This document shows, piece after piece, positions 8,566 through 17,228 of a DNA stretch of 37,017 nt. The translations under genes were made by a program, and so were the position numbers. How positions within the stretch are numbered: position 1 is the stretch's first letter; each line of letters opens with the position of its first letter. The stretch is from Nitriliruptoraceae bacterium (GTDB lineage: Bacteria; Actinomycetota; Nitriliruptoria; Nitriliruptorales; Nitriliruptoraceae): NCBI GenBank assembly GCA_007134165.1, contig SLLJ01000360.1, positions 1 through 37,017 of the forward strand, written 5' to 3'. The notes under the pieces are model-generated. The model saw only the letters and a program-made list of their open reading frames with translations. It was not told where the DNA came from and did no database searches.

Positions 8566-11500
8566 GTGCCCGCCAACCCTGGCGCGTACGTCCCGACCAC
8601 CCGGCTGCTGCCTCCGAGCCTGCCCGACCCGCACGTAGCCCGTCCCCGCATCGCGACGCTGCTCGACGAGGCGAGTCGCCACCCGCTGACCCTGGTGGTG
8701 GCCGGCGTCGGGTATGGCAAGTCCACGGCGCTTGCGGCCTGGGCCGCGGACCGACGTCTGTCGTGGTACGCCTGCACGACTCAGGACACCCGGCTCGTCA
8801 ACCTGCTCCAGGGGCTGGCCGCCGCCCTGCGTACCCGAGTCGTGCGCCTGCCTCCGGAGCTCGACTCGGCTGTCCGGGGGATCGCCGGACCCGACAGTGA
8901 CGATGCTGAACGGGCGGATGCGCTGGCCACCCTGCTGGCCGAGGCGATCGACGCGGCCGGCGGCGACCCGCTGCACCTGGTCGTCGACGACCTCGGACTG
9001 CTGCCCGAGGACAGCGGCGGCTCCCGGCTGGTGCAGGCGCTGGTCCGCCAGGCCCCCGCCCGGCTGCGCCTCGTTCTCGCCAGCGACGGCCGGCTGCCTG
9101 CGCTGCTGAGCCGAGGTCGTGGGACCCGGGAGCTTTCGGGCCGCGACCTGGCCTTCACCACCGAGGAGATCACCCAGCTGCTGCAGGCCACCGGCCCGGT
9201 CGGTCCCGAACTCGCCGAGCAGGTCCGCGAGGCGACCGCCGGATGGCCAGCAGCCGTCCGGCTGGTCGCCGAGGCGCTGCGCGACCGCAGCAGCGGGGAC
9301 GCCAGCGACATCCTCGCGCGCGTGCACCGTCGCACGGGCCGGTCCTTCGACCTGCTCGTCGACGAGGTGTTGCGCCGGATGCCCGTGGCCCACCGCGAGG
9401 TGCTGGCACGGTTGGTGCCGCTGCCCCAGATCACCGACCGGATGTGCCGCGACCTCGGGCTGAGCGAGGATCCCGAGGTTCTCAACGAGCTCGAACGGCG
9501 CGGGCTGCTGGTCGAACTCGACGATGCCGACGGCGCCCGGAGCCTGGCCCCGATGGTACGCGAGACGCTACGCCACGCCGCCCCGCTGGATCCCGACGAG
9601 CAGCAGCGGCTCGCGGTGCGGGCCGCCGGCTGGTACGAACGTGAGGGTCGGCTCGAAGACTCGCTGCAGCTGCTGGCCGAGTTCGGGACCGGCGACGAGA
9701 TCGCCCGGCTGCTGCGGGAGCAGGGGGCCCGGCTGGTCGCCACCGGGGCCTGCGCCACGGTCGTGCGGGCCATCGAGTGGCTCCCCGAGGCTCACCGCAC
9801 CACCGACATCCGGCTGGTGGAGAGCCATGCCCGCCAGGTGCTCGGCGACTGGGAGGGAGCGCTGGCCGCGTTCGAACAGCTGGGTGGGTCCGAGGATCCT
9901 CTGCCGGCGGCCACGGCCTGGCGCATGGGGCTGATCCACCACCTGCGGGGGGACCTGCGCGGGGCGCTGGCGACCTACGAACGGGGCATGGCCGATCCCA
10001 CCGCGGTCCCCCGGGCGCACCTGTTGGCGTGGTCGGCGACCGCCCGGTGGCTGCTCGGGGACACCGAAACCTGCCGAACCCAGGCCGAGGAGGCCTTCGC
10101 GCTCGCCCAGGACGCCGGCGACCCGGCCGCGCTGGCGATCTGCCACACGACCCTGGCTCTGATCGCCGCCGGGGACGGGGATCGCCGGGCCAACGACCAC
10201 CACTACCTGCGCGCCCTGGCCGCTGCCGAGGAAGCGGGCGACGTGTTGCAGCTGCTGCGCATCCGCTGCAATCGCGGTTCGCGGTCGCTGGAGGAGGGCG
10301 CCTACCACGACGCGCTCACCGAGCTCGAACTCGCGCTGCGGCTCGGAGAGGCCTCCGGGTACGCCGCCCTGCATGCCCTGTCGCTCTGCAACCGCGGCGA
10401 GACCCGGCTCAAGCTCGGTCGGCTCGAGGAGGCGATCGCCGACCACGAGATCGCCCGAGCGCTGTACCAGCGGATCGACTCGAGCATGGTGGCCTACGCC
10501 CTGCTCGGCCTCGGTGACGTGCACCGCACCCGGGGTGACCTCACCCTGGCACGGGCCGCCTACGAGGAAGCCGTCACCATCGCCCGAGACAGCGGGGACG
10601 CGCAGGGACTCAGCCCGTCGTTGGCCGGGCTGGCCCGCGTCGTCGCCGCCACCGACCTGCCGCTGGCCCGGGCCCTGGCCGAGGAGGCGGTGGACCGCAA
10701 CATCGGGCTCACGGCGGTCGGCGCCCACCTCGCAGCCGGGTTCGTGGCGCTGGCCAGCGACGATCACGCCACCGCGGTCACCCATGCCGAGCAGGCGCAG
10801 CGCGCCGCCCGGCAGCGCCGGGACCGTGCCGGGCTGGCCGAGTCACTGGAGTTGGCCGCCGTCCTCGCCGAGGATGCGCACCACGCAGTGACCCTGCTCG
10901 ACGAAGCGGTCTCGATCTGGCGCGACCTCGGCGACCCGATCGGGCAGGCCCGCGCCGAACTGGCCAGCGCCCGACTCGACCCCGACGGCGTGCGGCACAC
11001 CGCGGCGGCGCTGGCGGTACGGCGGCTCAACGCCGTGGGCGTACGGCTGCGCGCCACCGAGGCGGCGGGCACCCTGGCGGCGGTGGCCGAGCACCGCGCC
11101 CGGAACGTGGAGATCCGAACGCTGGGCGGCTTCACCGTGTGGCGCGACGGCGCTGCCGTGCCCCACGGCGCCTGGCAGTCACGCAAGGCACGGGACCTGA
11201 TCAAGATCCTCATCGCCCGGCACGGCCGCCCCACCTCCCGGGAGCAGTTGGCCGCCCTGCTGTGGCCTGACGAACCGCACGAGCAGGTCTCCAGCCGACT
11301 GTCGGGGCTGCTGTCGGTGGCCCGTAGCGTGCTCGACCCGGACAAGCGGCACGATGCCAACGCCTTCCTGGTCGCCGACCGGCACACCATCGGCCTGGAC
11401 CTGCGGCGGGTCAGCGTCGACGTCGAAACGTTCCTGGCCACCGCTACCGAAGGGCTGGCGCTGCGTACATCCGACCCGGAACGGGCGGCTGAGCTACTCG

Positions 11501-11844
11501 AAGAGGCCGAGGCCGCCTACACCGGCGACGCGCTCGAGGAGGACCCCTACGAGGAGTGGGCCATCCCGCTACGCGAGGAAGCCCGCGCTACCTACGTGTC
11601 CGTGGCACGCTCCCTGGCCCACGGGGCACTCGGAGCCAGGGACGCCGACCGGGCCGTGCGCTATCTGCTGCGCGTGCTCGAGCAGGACGCGTTCGACGAA
11701 CGAGCGCACCACGAGTTGATCCGCGCCCTGGCCACCGACGGCCGGCACGGCGAGGCCCGCCGCCGCTACCGGGTCTACACCACCCGGATGGCCGAACTCG
11801 GCGTCGCTGCCACCCCGCTCGCCGACCTCGTCGAACCCCGCTGA
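8566..11844 (+). CDS. STAND ATPase regulator with C-terminal winged-helix/BTAD module
   Basis: Large transcriptional regulator of 1,092 residues. A MalT-like NTPase domain is at the N-terminus, with Walker A AGVGYGKST at 46-54 and Walker B LHLVVDDLGLL near 136-146 (Asp141-Asp142). TPR-like helical repeats fill about 390-840. From about 847 come a winged helix (VEIRTLGGFTVWRDG, SREQLAALLWPDE) and a BTAD domain to the end (VDVETF...YTGDALEEDPYEEWAIPLRE). It probably binds DNA as an oligomer after binding ATP and an inducer. The GTG at 8566 is chosen because AGGGAG lies five bases upstream and the protein begins where homologous regulators do (TTRLLPPSLPDPHVARPRI). The open frame before it overlaps typA. 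Its targets are unknown. It lies 82 bases upstream of a 68-residue gene and a second BTAD regulator. Confidence 0.9.
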   Translation: MPANPGAYVPTTRLLPPSLPDPHVARPRIATLLDEASRHPLTLVVAGVGYGKSTALAAWAADRRLSWYACTTQDTRLVNLLQGLAAALRTRVVRLPPELDSAVRGIAGPDSDDAERADALATLLAEAIDAAGGDPLHLVVDDLGLLPEDSGGSRLVQALVRQAPARLRLVLASDGRLPALLSRGRGTRELSGRDLAFTTEEITQLLQATGPVGPELAEQVREATAGWPAAVRLVAEALRDRSSGDASDILARVHRRTGRSFDLLVDEVLRRMPVAHREVLARLVPLPQITDRMCRDLGLSEDPEVLNELERRGLLVELDDADGARSLAPMVRETLRHAAPLDPDEQQRLAVRAAGWYEREGRLEDSLQLLAEFGTGDEIARLLREQGARLVATGACATVVRAIEWLPEAHRTTDIRLVESHARQVLGDWEGALAAFEQLGGSEDPLPAATAWRMGLIHHLRGDLRGALATYERGMADPTAVPRAHLLAWSATARWLLGDTETCRTQAEEAFALAQDAGDPAALAICHTTLALIAAGDGDRRANDHHYLRALAAAEEAGDVLQLLRIRCNRGSRSLEEGAYHDALTELELALRLGEASGYAALHALSLCNRGETRLKLGRLEEAIADHEIARALYQRIDSSMVAYALLGLGDVHRTRGDLTLARAAYEEAVTIARDSGDAQGLSPSLAGLARVVAATDLPLARALAEEAVDRNIGLTAVGAHLAAGFVALASDDHATAVTHAEQAQRAARQRRDRAGLAESLELAAVLAEDAHHAVTLLDEAVSIWRDLGDPIGQARAELASARLDPDGVRHTAAALAVRRLNAVGVRLRATEAAGTLAAVAEHRARNVEIRTLGGFTVWRDGAAVPHGAWQSRKARDLIKILIARHGRPTSREQLAALLWPDEPHEQVSSRLSGLLSVARSVLDPDKRHDANAFLVADRHTIGLDLRRVSVDVETFLATATEGLALRTSDPERAAELLEEAEAAYTGDALEEDPYEEWAIPLREEARATYVSVARSLAHGALGARDADRAVRYLLRVLEQDAFDERAHHELIRALATDGRHGEARRRYRVYTTRMAELGVAATPLADLVEPR

Positions 11845-11926
11845 GCTCCCGTCCGGCTGCTCGTCCTGGCGCAGCCGGAAGCTCACCCGAAGCCGACCCG
11901 AAGGGTGGGCTGGCAACCTGTCGGGC

Positions 11927-12133
11927 ATGGACAGCTACCTCGTACGGATCTGGCGGCCCGCCGGGGCGACCACGGACGACGACCTACGCGGCGTCGTGAC
12001 CGACCTGGCGACCCGCACCACCACCACCTTCCCCGACCAGTCGGCACTGCTGCGTGTGCTGCAGACCCCGCACGTCGGGTCCCACGGCGAGCGCACCGAC
12101 CCACCCGAGCCGGTCACGGAGGTCGGTCCGTGA
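11927..12133 (+). CDS. small conserved-looking protein upstream of the BTAD regulator
   Basis: A 68-residue acidic-to-neutral protein beginning MDSYLVRIWRPAG, with a compact predicted beta-beta-alpha pattern (YLVRIW, LRGVVTDLATRTTTTF, then helix DQSALLRVLQ) and a disordered tail. I do not recognise a named family, but small proteins of this shape occur beside regulators in actinobacteria. Its TGA overlaps the GTG of the next gene (GTGA), which is strong evidence that it is translated and coupled to the regulator. The ribosome site is weak. It might modulate or bind the downstream regulator, but only position supports that. Confidence 0.6.
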   Translation: MDSYLVRIWRPAGATTDDDLRGVVTDLATRTTTTFPDQSALLRVLQTPHVGSHGERTDPPEPVTEVGP

Positions 12134-15030
12134 CACTGGTCGCGCTGCCGACACCGCCGGACACCGACCCGGATACCGGCCCGGTGACGCTGACGGTGCT
12201 CGGCAGCCTCGAGCTCCGCGTCGAAGGACGGGACCGCACACCCGCGGCCGCCAAACCACGGCAGCTGCTGACCACCCTCGGACTGCACCACAGAACGCCG
12301 CTGTGTGTGGACGTGCTCATCGACGAGCTCTGGGAGCGCCCACCGCGAACGGCGCGCAACGTCGTGCAGTCCTATGTCTCCCGGCTGCGTGCGGTGCTGC
12401 GCGACACCAGTGCGCACGTCATCGGCGGACCCGACGGCTACCTGCTCGACCTTCCGGCGCAAGCGATCGACGCCGCACACTTCGTCGCCGGCGCGCGGGC
12501 CGCCATGGACGCCGGGGAGCCAACCACCCGCAGCCGCCTGCTCGACGAGGCGCTGCGGCGGTGGCCAGACCAGCCACCGACCAAACTCCCGCTCGGTCCG
12601 CGGGCCCAGCGCGCCCTGGACACGCTGCTCGAGCAGCGCACCGACCTCGAAGAGGAGCGTGCCTGGGTGGCCGCTCGACTCGGTGACCACCAGCGGGCGG
12701 TGGTGCTGCTGCAGCGGCTGGTCGATACCGATCCGTTGCGCGAGCAGGCCTGGTGCCGGCTGATCGAAGCGCTCCAGCACAGCGGCCGCGACGCCGAGGC
12801 GCTGCGAGCCTACGAGCAGCTGCGCTGCGTGCTGCGCGACGAACTCGGCGTGTCCCCCGGCGATCGGGCGCAGGCGCTGCACGCACGCCTGCTACAGCGC
12901 GATCGCCACACCGGCTCCGCACTCGACCCGCCGAGCGGCTCGCCGCCGGCGATCAGGACCCGGCCGGCCATCCCCCTGGTTGGTCGGGACACCGAGCGAG
13001 CACAGCTGCGTGGCCTGCTGCGCAGCACCCCGCTCGTCACGCTGACCGGGCCGACGGGGGTGGGAAAGAGCTCGCTCGCCCTCGACCTGGTCGCGGACGC
13101 CGTGCCGGGGGTGGTCGGGGTGGCCGAGCTGTCCGACTGCCGCACGCACGAGCAGGTGGTGTCCGCGATCCGGGCAGCGATCGTGCCCGGGCTGCCGGTG
13201 GACGCCCGGCTCGACGACCTGGTGCGCGCCCTGACTGATCTCACCGGACTGCTGGTGATCGACGGCTGCGAGGTTGCGCTCGACGCCGTCGCCGCCGTGG
13301 TCGACCGGCTGATCCAGACCCCGGCCGGACCGCGGGTGCTGGCCACGAGCCTCGAGCCCCTGTGGCTCCGGGGCGAGCACCGGGTCGCACTTGGACCCCT
13401 GGCCGTCCCGCCAGCTGCGGCTGGCACCGACGCGATCCTCGCCACGCCATCGGTACGTCTGCTCGTCGACCGAGCCCGGGCTGCCGGCTTCACCGCCCCG
13501 ATCGACCATGGCGTGGCCACGGAGTTGGCCACCATCGCCCGAGCACTCGACGGACATCCGCTCTGCCTGGAGCTCGCCGCCGGGCGACTGGCCGCCCTGC
13601 CGCCCCACCGCGTCGCCACGAGGCTGCGCGATCCGCTTGCCCTGCTCGACCGCGGGAGCCGGGGCGGCCCGGACCGTCACCGGACGCTACAGGCGGCGAT
13701 CGCGGCCAACCTCCGACTGCTGCACCGATCCGAACAGCGGCTGCTGTCCCGGCTCGCCGTGTTCTGCTCGCCGGCCTCCGCCGAGGACCTCCACGCAGTC
13801 GCCGCACTGCCCGGCCTGGACCTCGAGGCCACCGAGGATGCCCTGGACCGGTTGGTCGCGACCTCGCTGGTGCAGCCCCACGAGGGCCGGTTCACGATGC
13901 TCAGCTCGGTGCGAGGCGCTGCCCGCCGAGGACTGGACGAGGACCCGGACCGCGACCAGGTGCTCGCCGCGCACACCTGCTGGGTGCTCGGACAGGTACG
14001 TGGCGCGGAGCCGGGACTGCGTGGCCACGCACGCCGGCGGTGGTGGCAGCGGCTGACCGATCGCAGCTCCGACGTTCACGCCGCCATCGACCGGGCGATC
14101 GAGGCCGGCGAGGTCCCCGCCGCGGTCCAGCTGGCGCAATCCATGTGGTGGTTCTGGTACCTGCGCGGCGAACTGCGTGACGGCCACGACCGGCTCCGTC
14201 GGATCCTCGCGCTCCCGGCTGCGTCGGAGCATCCGACCGTCGGTCGAATCCGGGTCTACGCCGCCTGCTTCCGGGTGCTGCTCGGGGACCGTACGACCGG
14301 CGGCGCCGAAGCCGCCCACGCCGGTGCCCGACAGCGTGCCGTCGGGGATGTCCGCACCGCCGGCGAGGCGAGCAGCGTGGTCGCGCTGGCTGCCCTGCAG
14401 GAAGGTGATCTGCCTATGGCGCGGCGCTTCGCCGATGAGGCGCTCACGCTCCACCGCGCCGACGACGACCCCTGGTGTGTGGCCGCAGCCGGGCTACTGG
14501 CCGCCACGCTCCGGCTCATCGCCGGGGACGCCGCCGGCGCAGCCCCGTTGGCCGCCGAGAGCCTGCAAGGGTTCGCGCGGCTCGGCGACCTGCATGGCGT
14601 CGCCGATGCCGCCCAACTGCGCGCCGATCTGGCGCGGCGGGGCGGCGCACTCACCGAAGCCGCCGGCTGGTTGGCCACCGCCTTCGATGCTGCACGCGAG
14701 GCCGACCATGCCGCGGGCGTGGCCGCCACGACCCTCCGACTGGCGCGCCTGCGCCTGCATCTGGGCGATTCCGACGAGGCGGTGCGCACCCTGGGAGCCG
14801 CCCGGCTCCTCCAGCGACGCAGCGCCACCACCGACCTCGGACTGCTGGCCGAGGCGGATGCCGCCATCATCGCCGCCACCGAGGCCGAACTCGGTCCGGC
14901 CTGCGTCGAGCGTCTGCTCGGGCAGGGAGCGGGCCGGGATCCGACCGAACTGTTCGCGCCACTGGCACGGGCCATGACGGTCCACGGGCAACCGACCCGG
15001 CAACGGCATCGCGATCCCGTGGCCAACTGA
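12130..15030 (+). CDS. AfsR/SARP-like regulator: winged helix-BTAD-NB-ARC-TPR
   Basis: Transcriptional regulator of 966 residues with its DNA-binding module at the N-terminus: winged helix about 18-110 (VTLTVLGSLELRVEGRD, VDVLIDELWERPP, VQSYVSRLRAVLRD), then BTAD about 115-265 (AHFVAGARAAM...LRDELGVSPGDRAQAL). The NB-ARC ATPase follows, with P-loop LTGPTGVGKSSLAL at about 304-317, Walker B LLVIDGCE near 373-380 in place of the more usual DNCEH, and the downstream VLATSLEPL and GHPLCLELAAGRL motifs. A degenerate TPR region fills the rest. The GTG at 12130 overlaps the stop of the 68-residue gene. This type often activates secondary metabolism, but no such cluster is visible, so its target is unknown. 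Confidence 0.9.
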   Translation: MTLVALPTPPDTDPDTGPVTLTVLGSLELRVEGRDRTPAAAKPRQLLTTLGLHHRTPLCVDVLIDELWERPPRTARNVVQSYVSRLRAVLRDTSAHVIGGPDGYLLDLPAQAIDAAHFVAGARAAMDAGEPTTRSRLLDEALRRWPDQPPTKLPLGPRAQRALDTLLEQRTDLEEERAWVAARLGDHQRAVVLLQRLVDTDPLREQAWCRLIEALQHSGRDAEALRAYEQLRCVLRDELGVSPGDRAQALHARLLQRDRHTGSALDPPSGSPPAIRTRPAIPLVGRDTERAQLRGLLRSTPLVTLTGPTGVGKSSLALDLVADAVPGVVGVAELSDCRTHEQVVSAIRAAIVPGLPVDARLDDLVRALTDLTGLLVIDGCEVALDAVAAVVDRLIQTPAGPRVLATSLEPLWLRGEHRVALGPLAVPPAAAGTDAILATPSVRLLVDRARAAGFTAPIDHGVATELATIARALDGHPLCLELAAGRLAALPPHRVATRLRDPLALLDRGSRGGPDRHRTLQAAIAANLRLLHRSEQRLLSRLAVFCSPASAEDLHAVAALPGLDLEATEDALDRLVATSLVQPHEGRFTMLSSVRGAARRGLDEDPDRDQVLAAHTCWVLGQVRGAEPGLRGHARRRWWQRLTDRSSDVHAAIDRAIEAGEVPAAVQLAQSMWWFWYLRGELRDGHDRLRRILALPAASEHPTVGRIRVYAACFRVLLGDRTTGGAEAAHAGARQRAVGDVRTAGEASSVVALAALQEGDLPMARRFADEALTLHRADDDPWCVAAAGLLAATLRLIAGDAAGAAPLAAESLQGFARLGDLHGVADAAQLRADLARRGGALTEAAGWLATAFDAAREADHAAGVAATTLRLARLRLHLGDSDEAVRTLGAARLLQRRSATTDLGLLAEADAAIIAATEAELGPACVERLLGQGAGRDPTELFAPLARAMTVHGQPTRQRHRDPVAN

Positions 15031-15061
15031 CCTCCAGCGCGCGGCTGCCCGCGGGCGCCTG

Positions 15062-15100
15062 CGGTCCTCGCGGTCCTTTCGGTCCTCGCGGTCCTCGCGG
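15062..15100. repeat. 9-bp tandem repeat, four units
   Basis: CGGTCCTCG is repeated four times (15062, 15071, 15080, 15089), the second copy changed to CGGTCCTTT. It lies 30 bases after the BTAD regulator stop, outside any gene. Confidence 0.8.
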
Positions 15101-15155
15101 CGACGCCGGGCGGCTCCAGCGGCCCGCAGCCGGGTCCCGACACGCGTCGGTCGGA

Positions 15156-15205
15156 GTTGTGTCCTGCATTTCGAGGCCCCGGGGCCTCGAAATGCAGGAC
15201 ACAAC
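15156..15205. repeat. 50-bp perfect palindrome in a convergent gap
   Basis: The left arm 15156-15180 (beginning GTTGTGTCCTGCATTTCGAG) is the exact reverse complement of the right arm 15181-15205, with no spacer. Symmetry ends at 15155/15206. It sits between two convergent genes (stops at 15030 and 15231), where a hairpin could end transcription from both sides, but there is no T-run on either side. Its AT-containing core is unlike the flanks. It could also be a palindromic repeat element; I noticed no second copy in the window. Confidence 0.9.
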
Positions 15206-15230
15206 GGGTCGGCGGCGAGCACCGGACGAG

Positions 15231-17168
15231 CTACTCGACGAAGCCTCCCAGATCATCGAGGTCGGACCCGATCGTCGGGTCGATCCCGTCCTCGTCGTCG
15301 TCGACTCCCAGGGCGTCGTGGCCGCCGCCGGCGCCGTCCAGCGCCGTGAGCTGACCCTCGATCGAAGCCGCCAGCTCCGGGGCAGCCGACCCCGGACCGC
15401 CGATGTCGGGTCCGGGCCCACCGACGGGGGCGTCCTCGTCCTCGTCGCTGCCGGGTGCTCCGGTGCCGAACCCGCCCGGGGGCGGTGCGGCCCCTCCCCC
15501 GGCGGCCTGCAGCGCCACGTTGTCCAGGCTGTGCTCGTCGGGGACGGCGATCGCCTCGTCATCGAGCGCCGGCGTGGTCTGACCTCCGGGTCCCTGGTTC
15601 TCGACCGCCATGCGCATCAGCCGCAGTGTTTCCGCGCCCATCGGGGAGAGCAGGAACTCGTGGAGCGCCTGCTCGCTTCCGAGGTCCACCTCGATCAGTC
15701 CACCACCGATCTGCTGCTCGAGTCCCCGGATCATCACCTCGCGCTCGGCGGCGAAGGCCGGGTTGGTCAGCAGGGCCTCGACGGCCTGCTCGTGGTCCAC
15801 GTGGTGGTCCGCTGGGGAGGGCATGCCCTCGTCCCCGGCTTCGCCCTCGTCCCCCGCGGCGGAGTCGGCGGCGTCAGGCACCTCGTCCTCGGCCTCGGGG
15901 TCCTCGTCACCGCCCCCGTCGTCGTCATCGTCGTCGTCATCGTCTTCGCCGTCGTCGCTGCCGTCGGACGACGACGATCCCGAGGTGCGGTGATCCTCGG
16001 ACGGCGTCGACGAGCTCTGGGTGTCCTGGACCTCTCCCTGCTGGTACGTCTTGGTCGAGCCGTCCGTGAAGGTGACGATGACCGAGTCACCGGTGACCTC
16101 GACGGACTCGATGTCGGCGAGATGGTGGGAGGGATCGTTGATGAGGTCGCGGGCGATCTCCTTGGCGACCTCCGTGGGCAGCGCGTCGTGGGCGAGCCCG
16201 AGTGCCGCGTTGGCCGTCGCCTGGTTGGCGTCCACGTCGGTCCCGGCAGGGACCGTGCTCAGGGCCTCCCCCTTCTCGGATCCGAAGGTGGCCTTGTGGA
16301 AGGTGAGGTTGCCCTGGGCGTCCTCGGTGACGGTTCCCCCCATCATCTCGTAGTCGTCGGCGGCCTGCTGCGCGGAGCGCGAGGGCATGGTGTCGACGTG
16401 GTCGTAGCCACCGAGCTCGGCCCGAGTTGCCTGCTCGACCGCGCCGACAAGCTGCTGGTCGTTCATGCCGGCGGTGTCGATGCCGAACCCGTTGGCGTAG
16501 TCGTGCAGCCACTGTCGGATCTCGCCGTCGCTCATGCCTGCGGCCAGCTGGTCCTTGACGCCGCCGGGGACGGCCTCACCGAGCGTCAGACCGTGGTCGA
16601 CCAGCGAGTCGGCGTCGAAGTCGTCCGGGTCGAAGCTGGTCGGTGGCCCGCGGGCGGCGTCGACCGCGGTCACGTCGTGCGAGGACGCAAGCCGCGGGTG
16701 GTCGTCGGCCGAGTCGGACTGCCGGTCGCCCGCATCCAGGTCGGCCGCGTCGGCCTGCCGGTGGTCCGCCCCCTCGTCGGTCGTCCGTTCGAAGCTCCCG
16801 GTCTCCTCCTCGACCTTCTCCCACCTCGCGGCGCCGTCGTCCTCGTCCGCGCCCACGACGATGAGCCCGTGGTCCGCGTCCTCGACGTCGACGACGGCTG
16901 CCTCCTCGGGTTCCTCGACGACTCGGACGGCTGCCCCCTCGGGCTCCTCGATGAAGCGGGCAGGTGCTACCTCGGAGTCCTCGCCCCCAAGCTCGGAATC
17001 GACGCGTGCGGTGGGCTCCGACGACTCGTCGGATGCATCCTCGGCCTCGACGTCGGTCTCCTCCTCGCGTGTGGTACGCACCGGCGACTCGTCGGACGCG
17101 TCGGCGTCCTCCCGCCGGTCACGGTCCTCGCGCTCGGCGGCGGTGTCTCTCGGGTCACGGTCGGTCAC
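15231..17168 (-). CDS. highly acidic, low-complexity protein of unknown function, next to Hsp70
   Basis: A 645-residue protein I do not recognise. Residues 1-195 are almost entirely Asp, Glu, Ser, Ala and Arg. A more ordered-looking middle at about 200-385 holds short helical segments (LHDYANGFGIDTAGMNDQQLVGAVEQATRAE is cut here by position only) and a beta-like stretch ending VTFTDGSTKTY. A poly-Asp run follows at about 415-430, then another helical block (VEALLTNPAFAAEREVMIRGLEQQIGG region) and a Gly/Pro/Asp-rich tail. No signal peptide, membrane segment or cysteine was seen, so it is presumably cytoplasmic. It starts 60 bases after the membrane-anchored Hsp70 on the same strand, which suggests one operon. 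It could be a client, scaffold or cofactor of that chaperone, but this rests on position only. Codon pattern and the absence of stops support real coding. Confidence 0.75.
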   Translation of the reverse strand: MTDRDPRDTAAEREDRDRREDADASDESPVRTTREEETDVEAEDASDESSEPTARVDSELGGEDSEVAPARFIEEPEGAAVRVVEEPEEAAVVDVEDADHGLIVVGADEDDGAARWEKVEEETGSFERTTDEGADHRQADAADLDAGDRQSDSADDHPRLASSHDVTAVDAARGPPTSFDPDDFDADSLVDHGLTLGEAVPGGVKDQLAAGMSDGEIRQWLHDYANGFGIDTAGMNDQQLVGAVEQATRAELGGYDHVDTMPSRSAQQAADDYEMMGGTVTEDAQGNLTFHKATFGSEKGEALSTVPAGTDVDANQATANAALGLAHDALPTEVAKEIARDLINDPSHHLADIESVEVTGDSVIVTFTDGSTKTYQQGEVQDTQSSSTPSEDHRTSGSSSSDGSDDGEDDDDDDDDDGGGDEDPEAEDEVPDAADSAAGDEGEAGDEGMPSPADHHVDHEQAVEALLTNPAFAAEREVMIRGLEQQIGGGLIEVDLGSEQALHEFLLSPMGAETLRLMRMAVENQGPGGQTTPALDDEAIAVPDEHSLDNVALQAAGGGAAPPPGGFGTGAPGSDEDEDAPVGGPGPDIGGPGSAAPELAASIEGQLTALDGAGGGHDALGVDDDEDGIDPTIGSDLDDLGGFVE

Positions 17169-17228
17169 GTCGTACCCCCCTGTTCCGAGGCGGTCAACGG
17201 TTCGTTCGACGTCGTCGGGGAACCGACC

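Noticed and set aside
5472..8777. 1,101-codon open frame on the minus strand opposite the dehydrogenase and typA
   Set aside because: It lies antisense to well-recognised genes, and its composition (Gly, Arg, Gln, Val, Leu, His) is typical of a GC-rich shadow frame with no recognisable domain.
15062..15205. CRISPR-like array in the repeat-rich gap
   Set aside because: There are only 9-bp head-to-tail units and one palindrome, with no spaced direct repeats and no cas genes.
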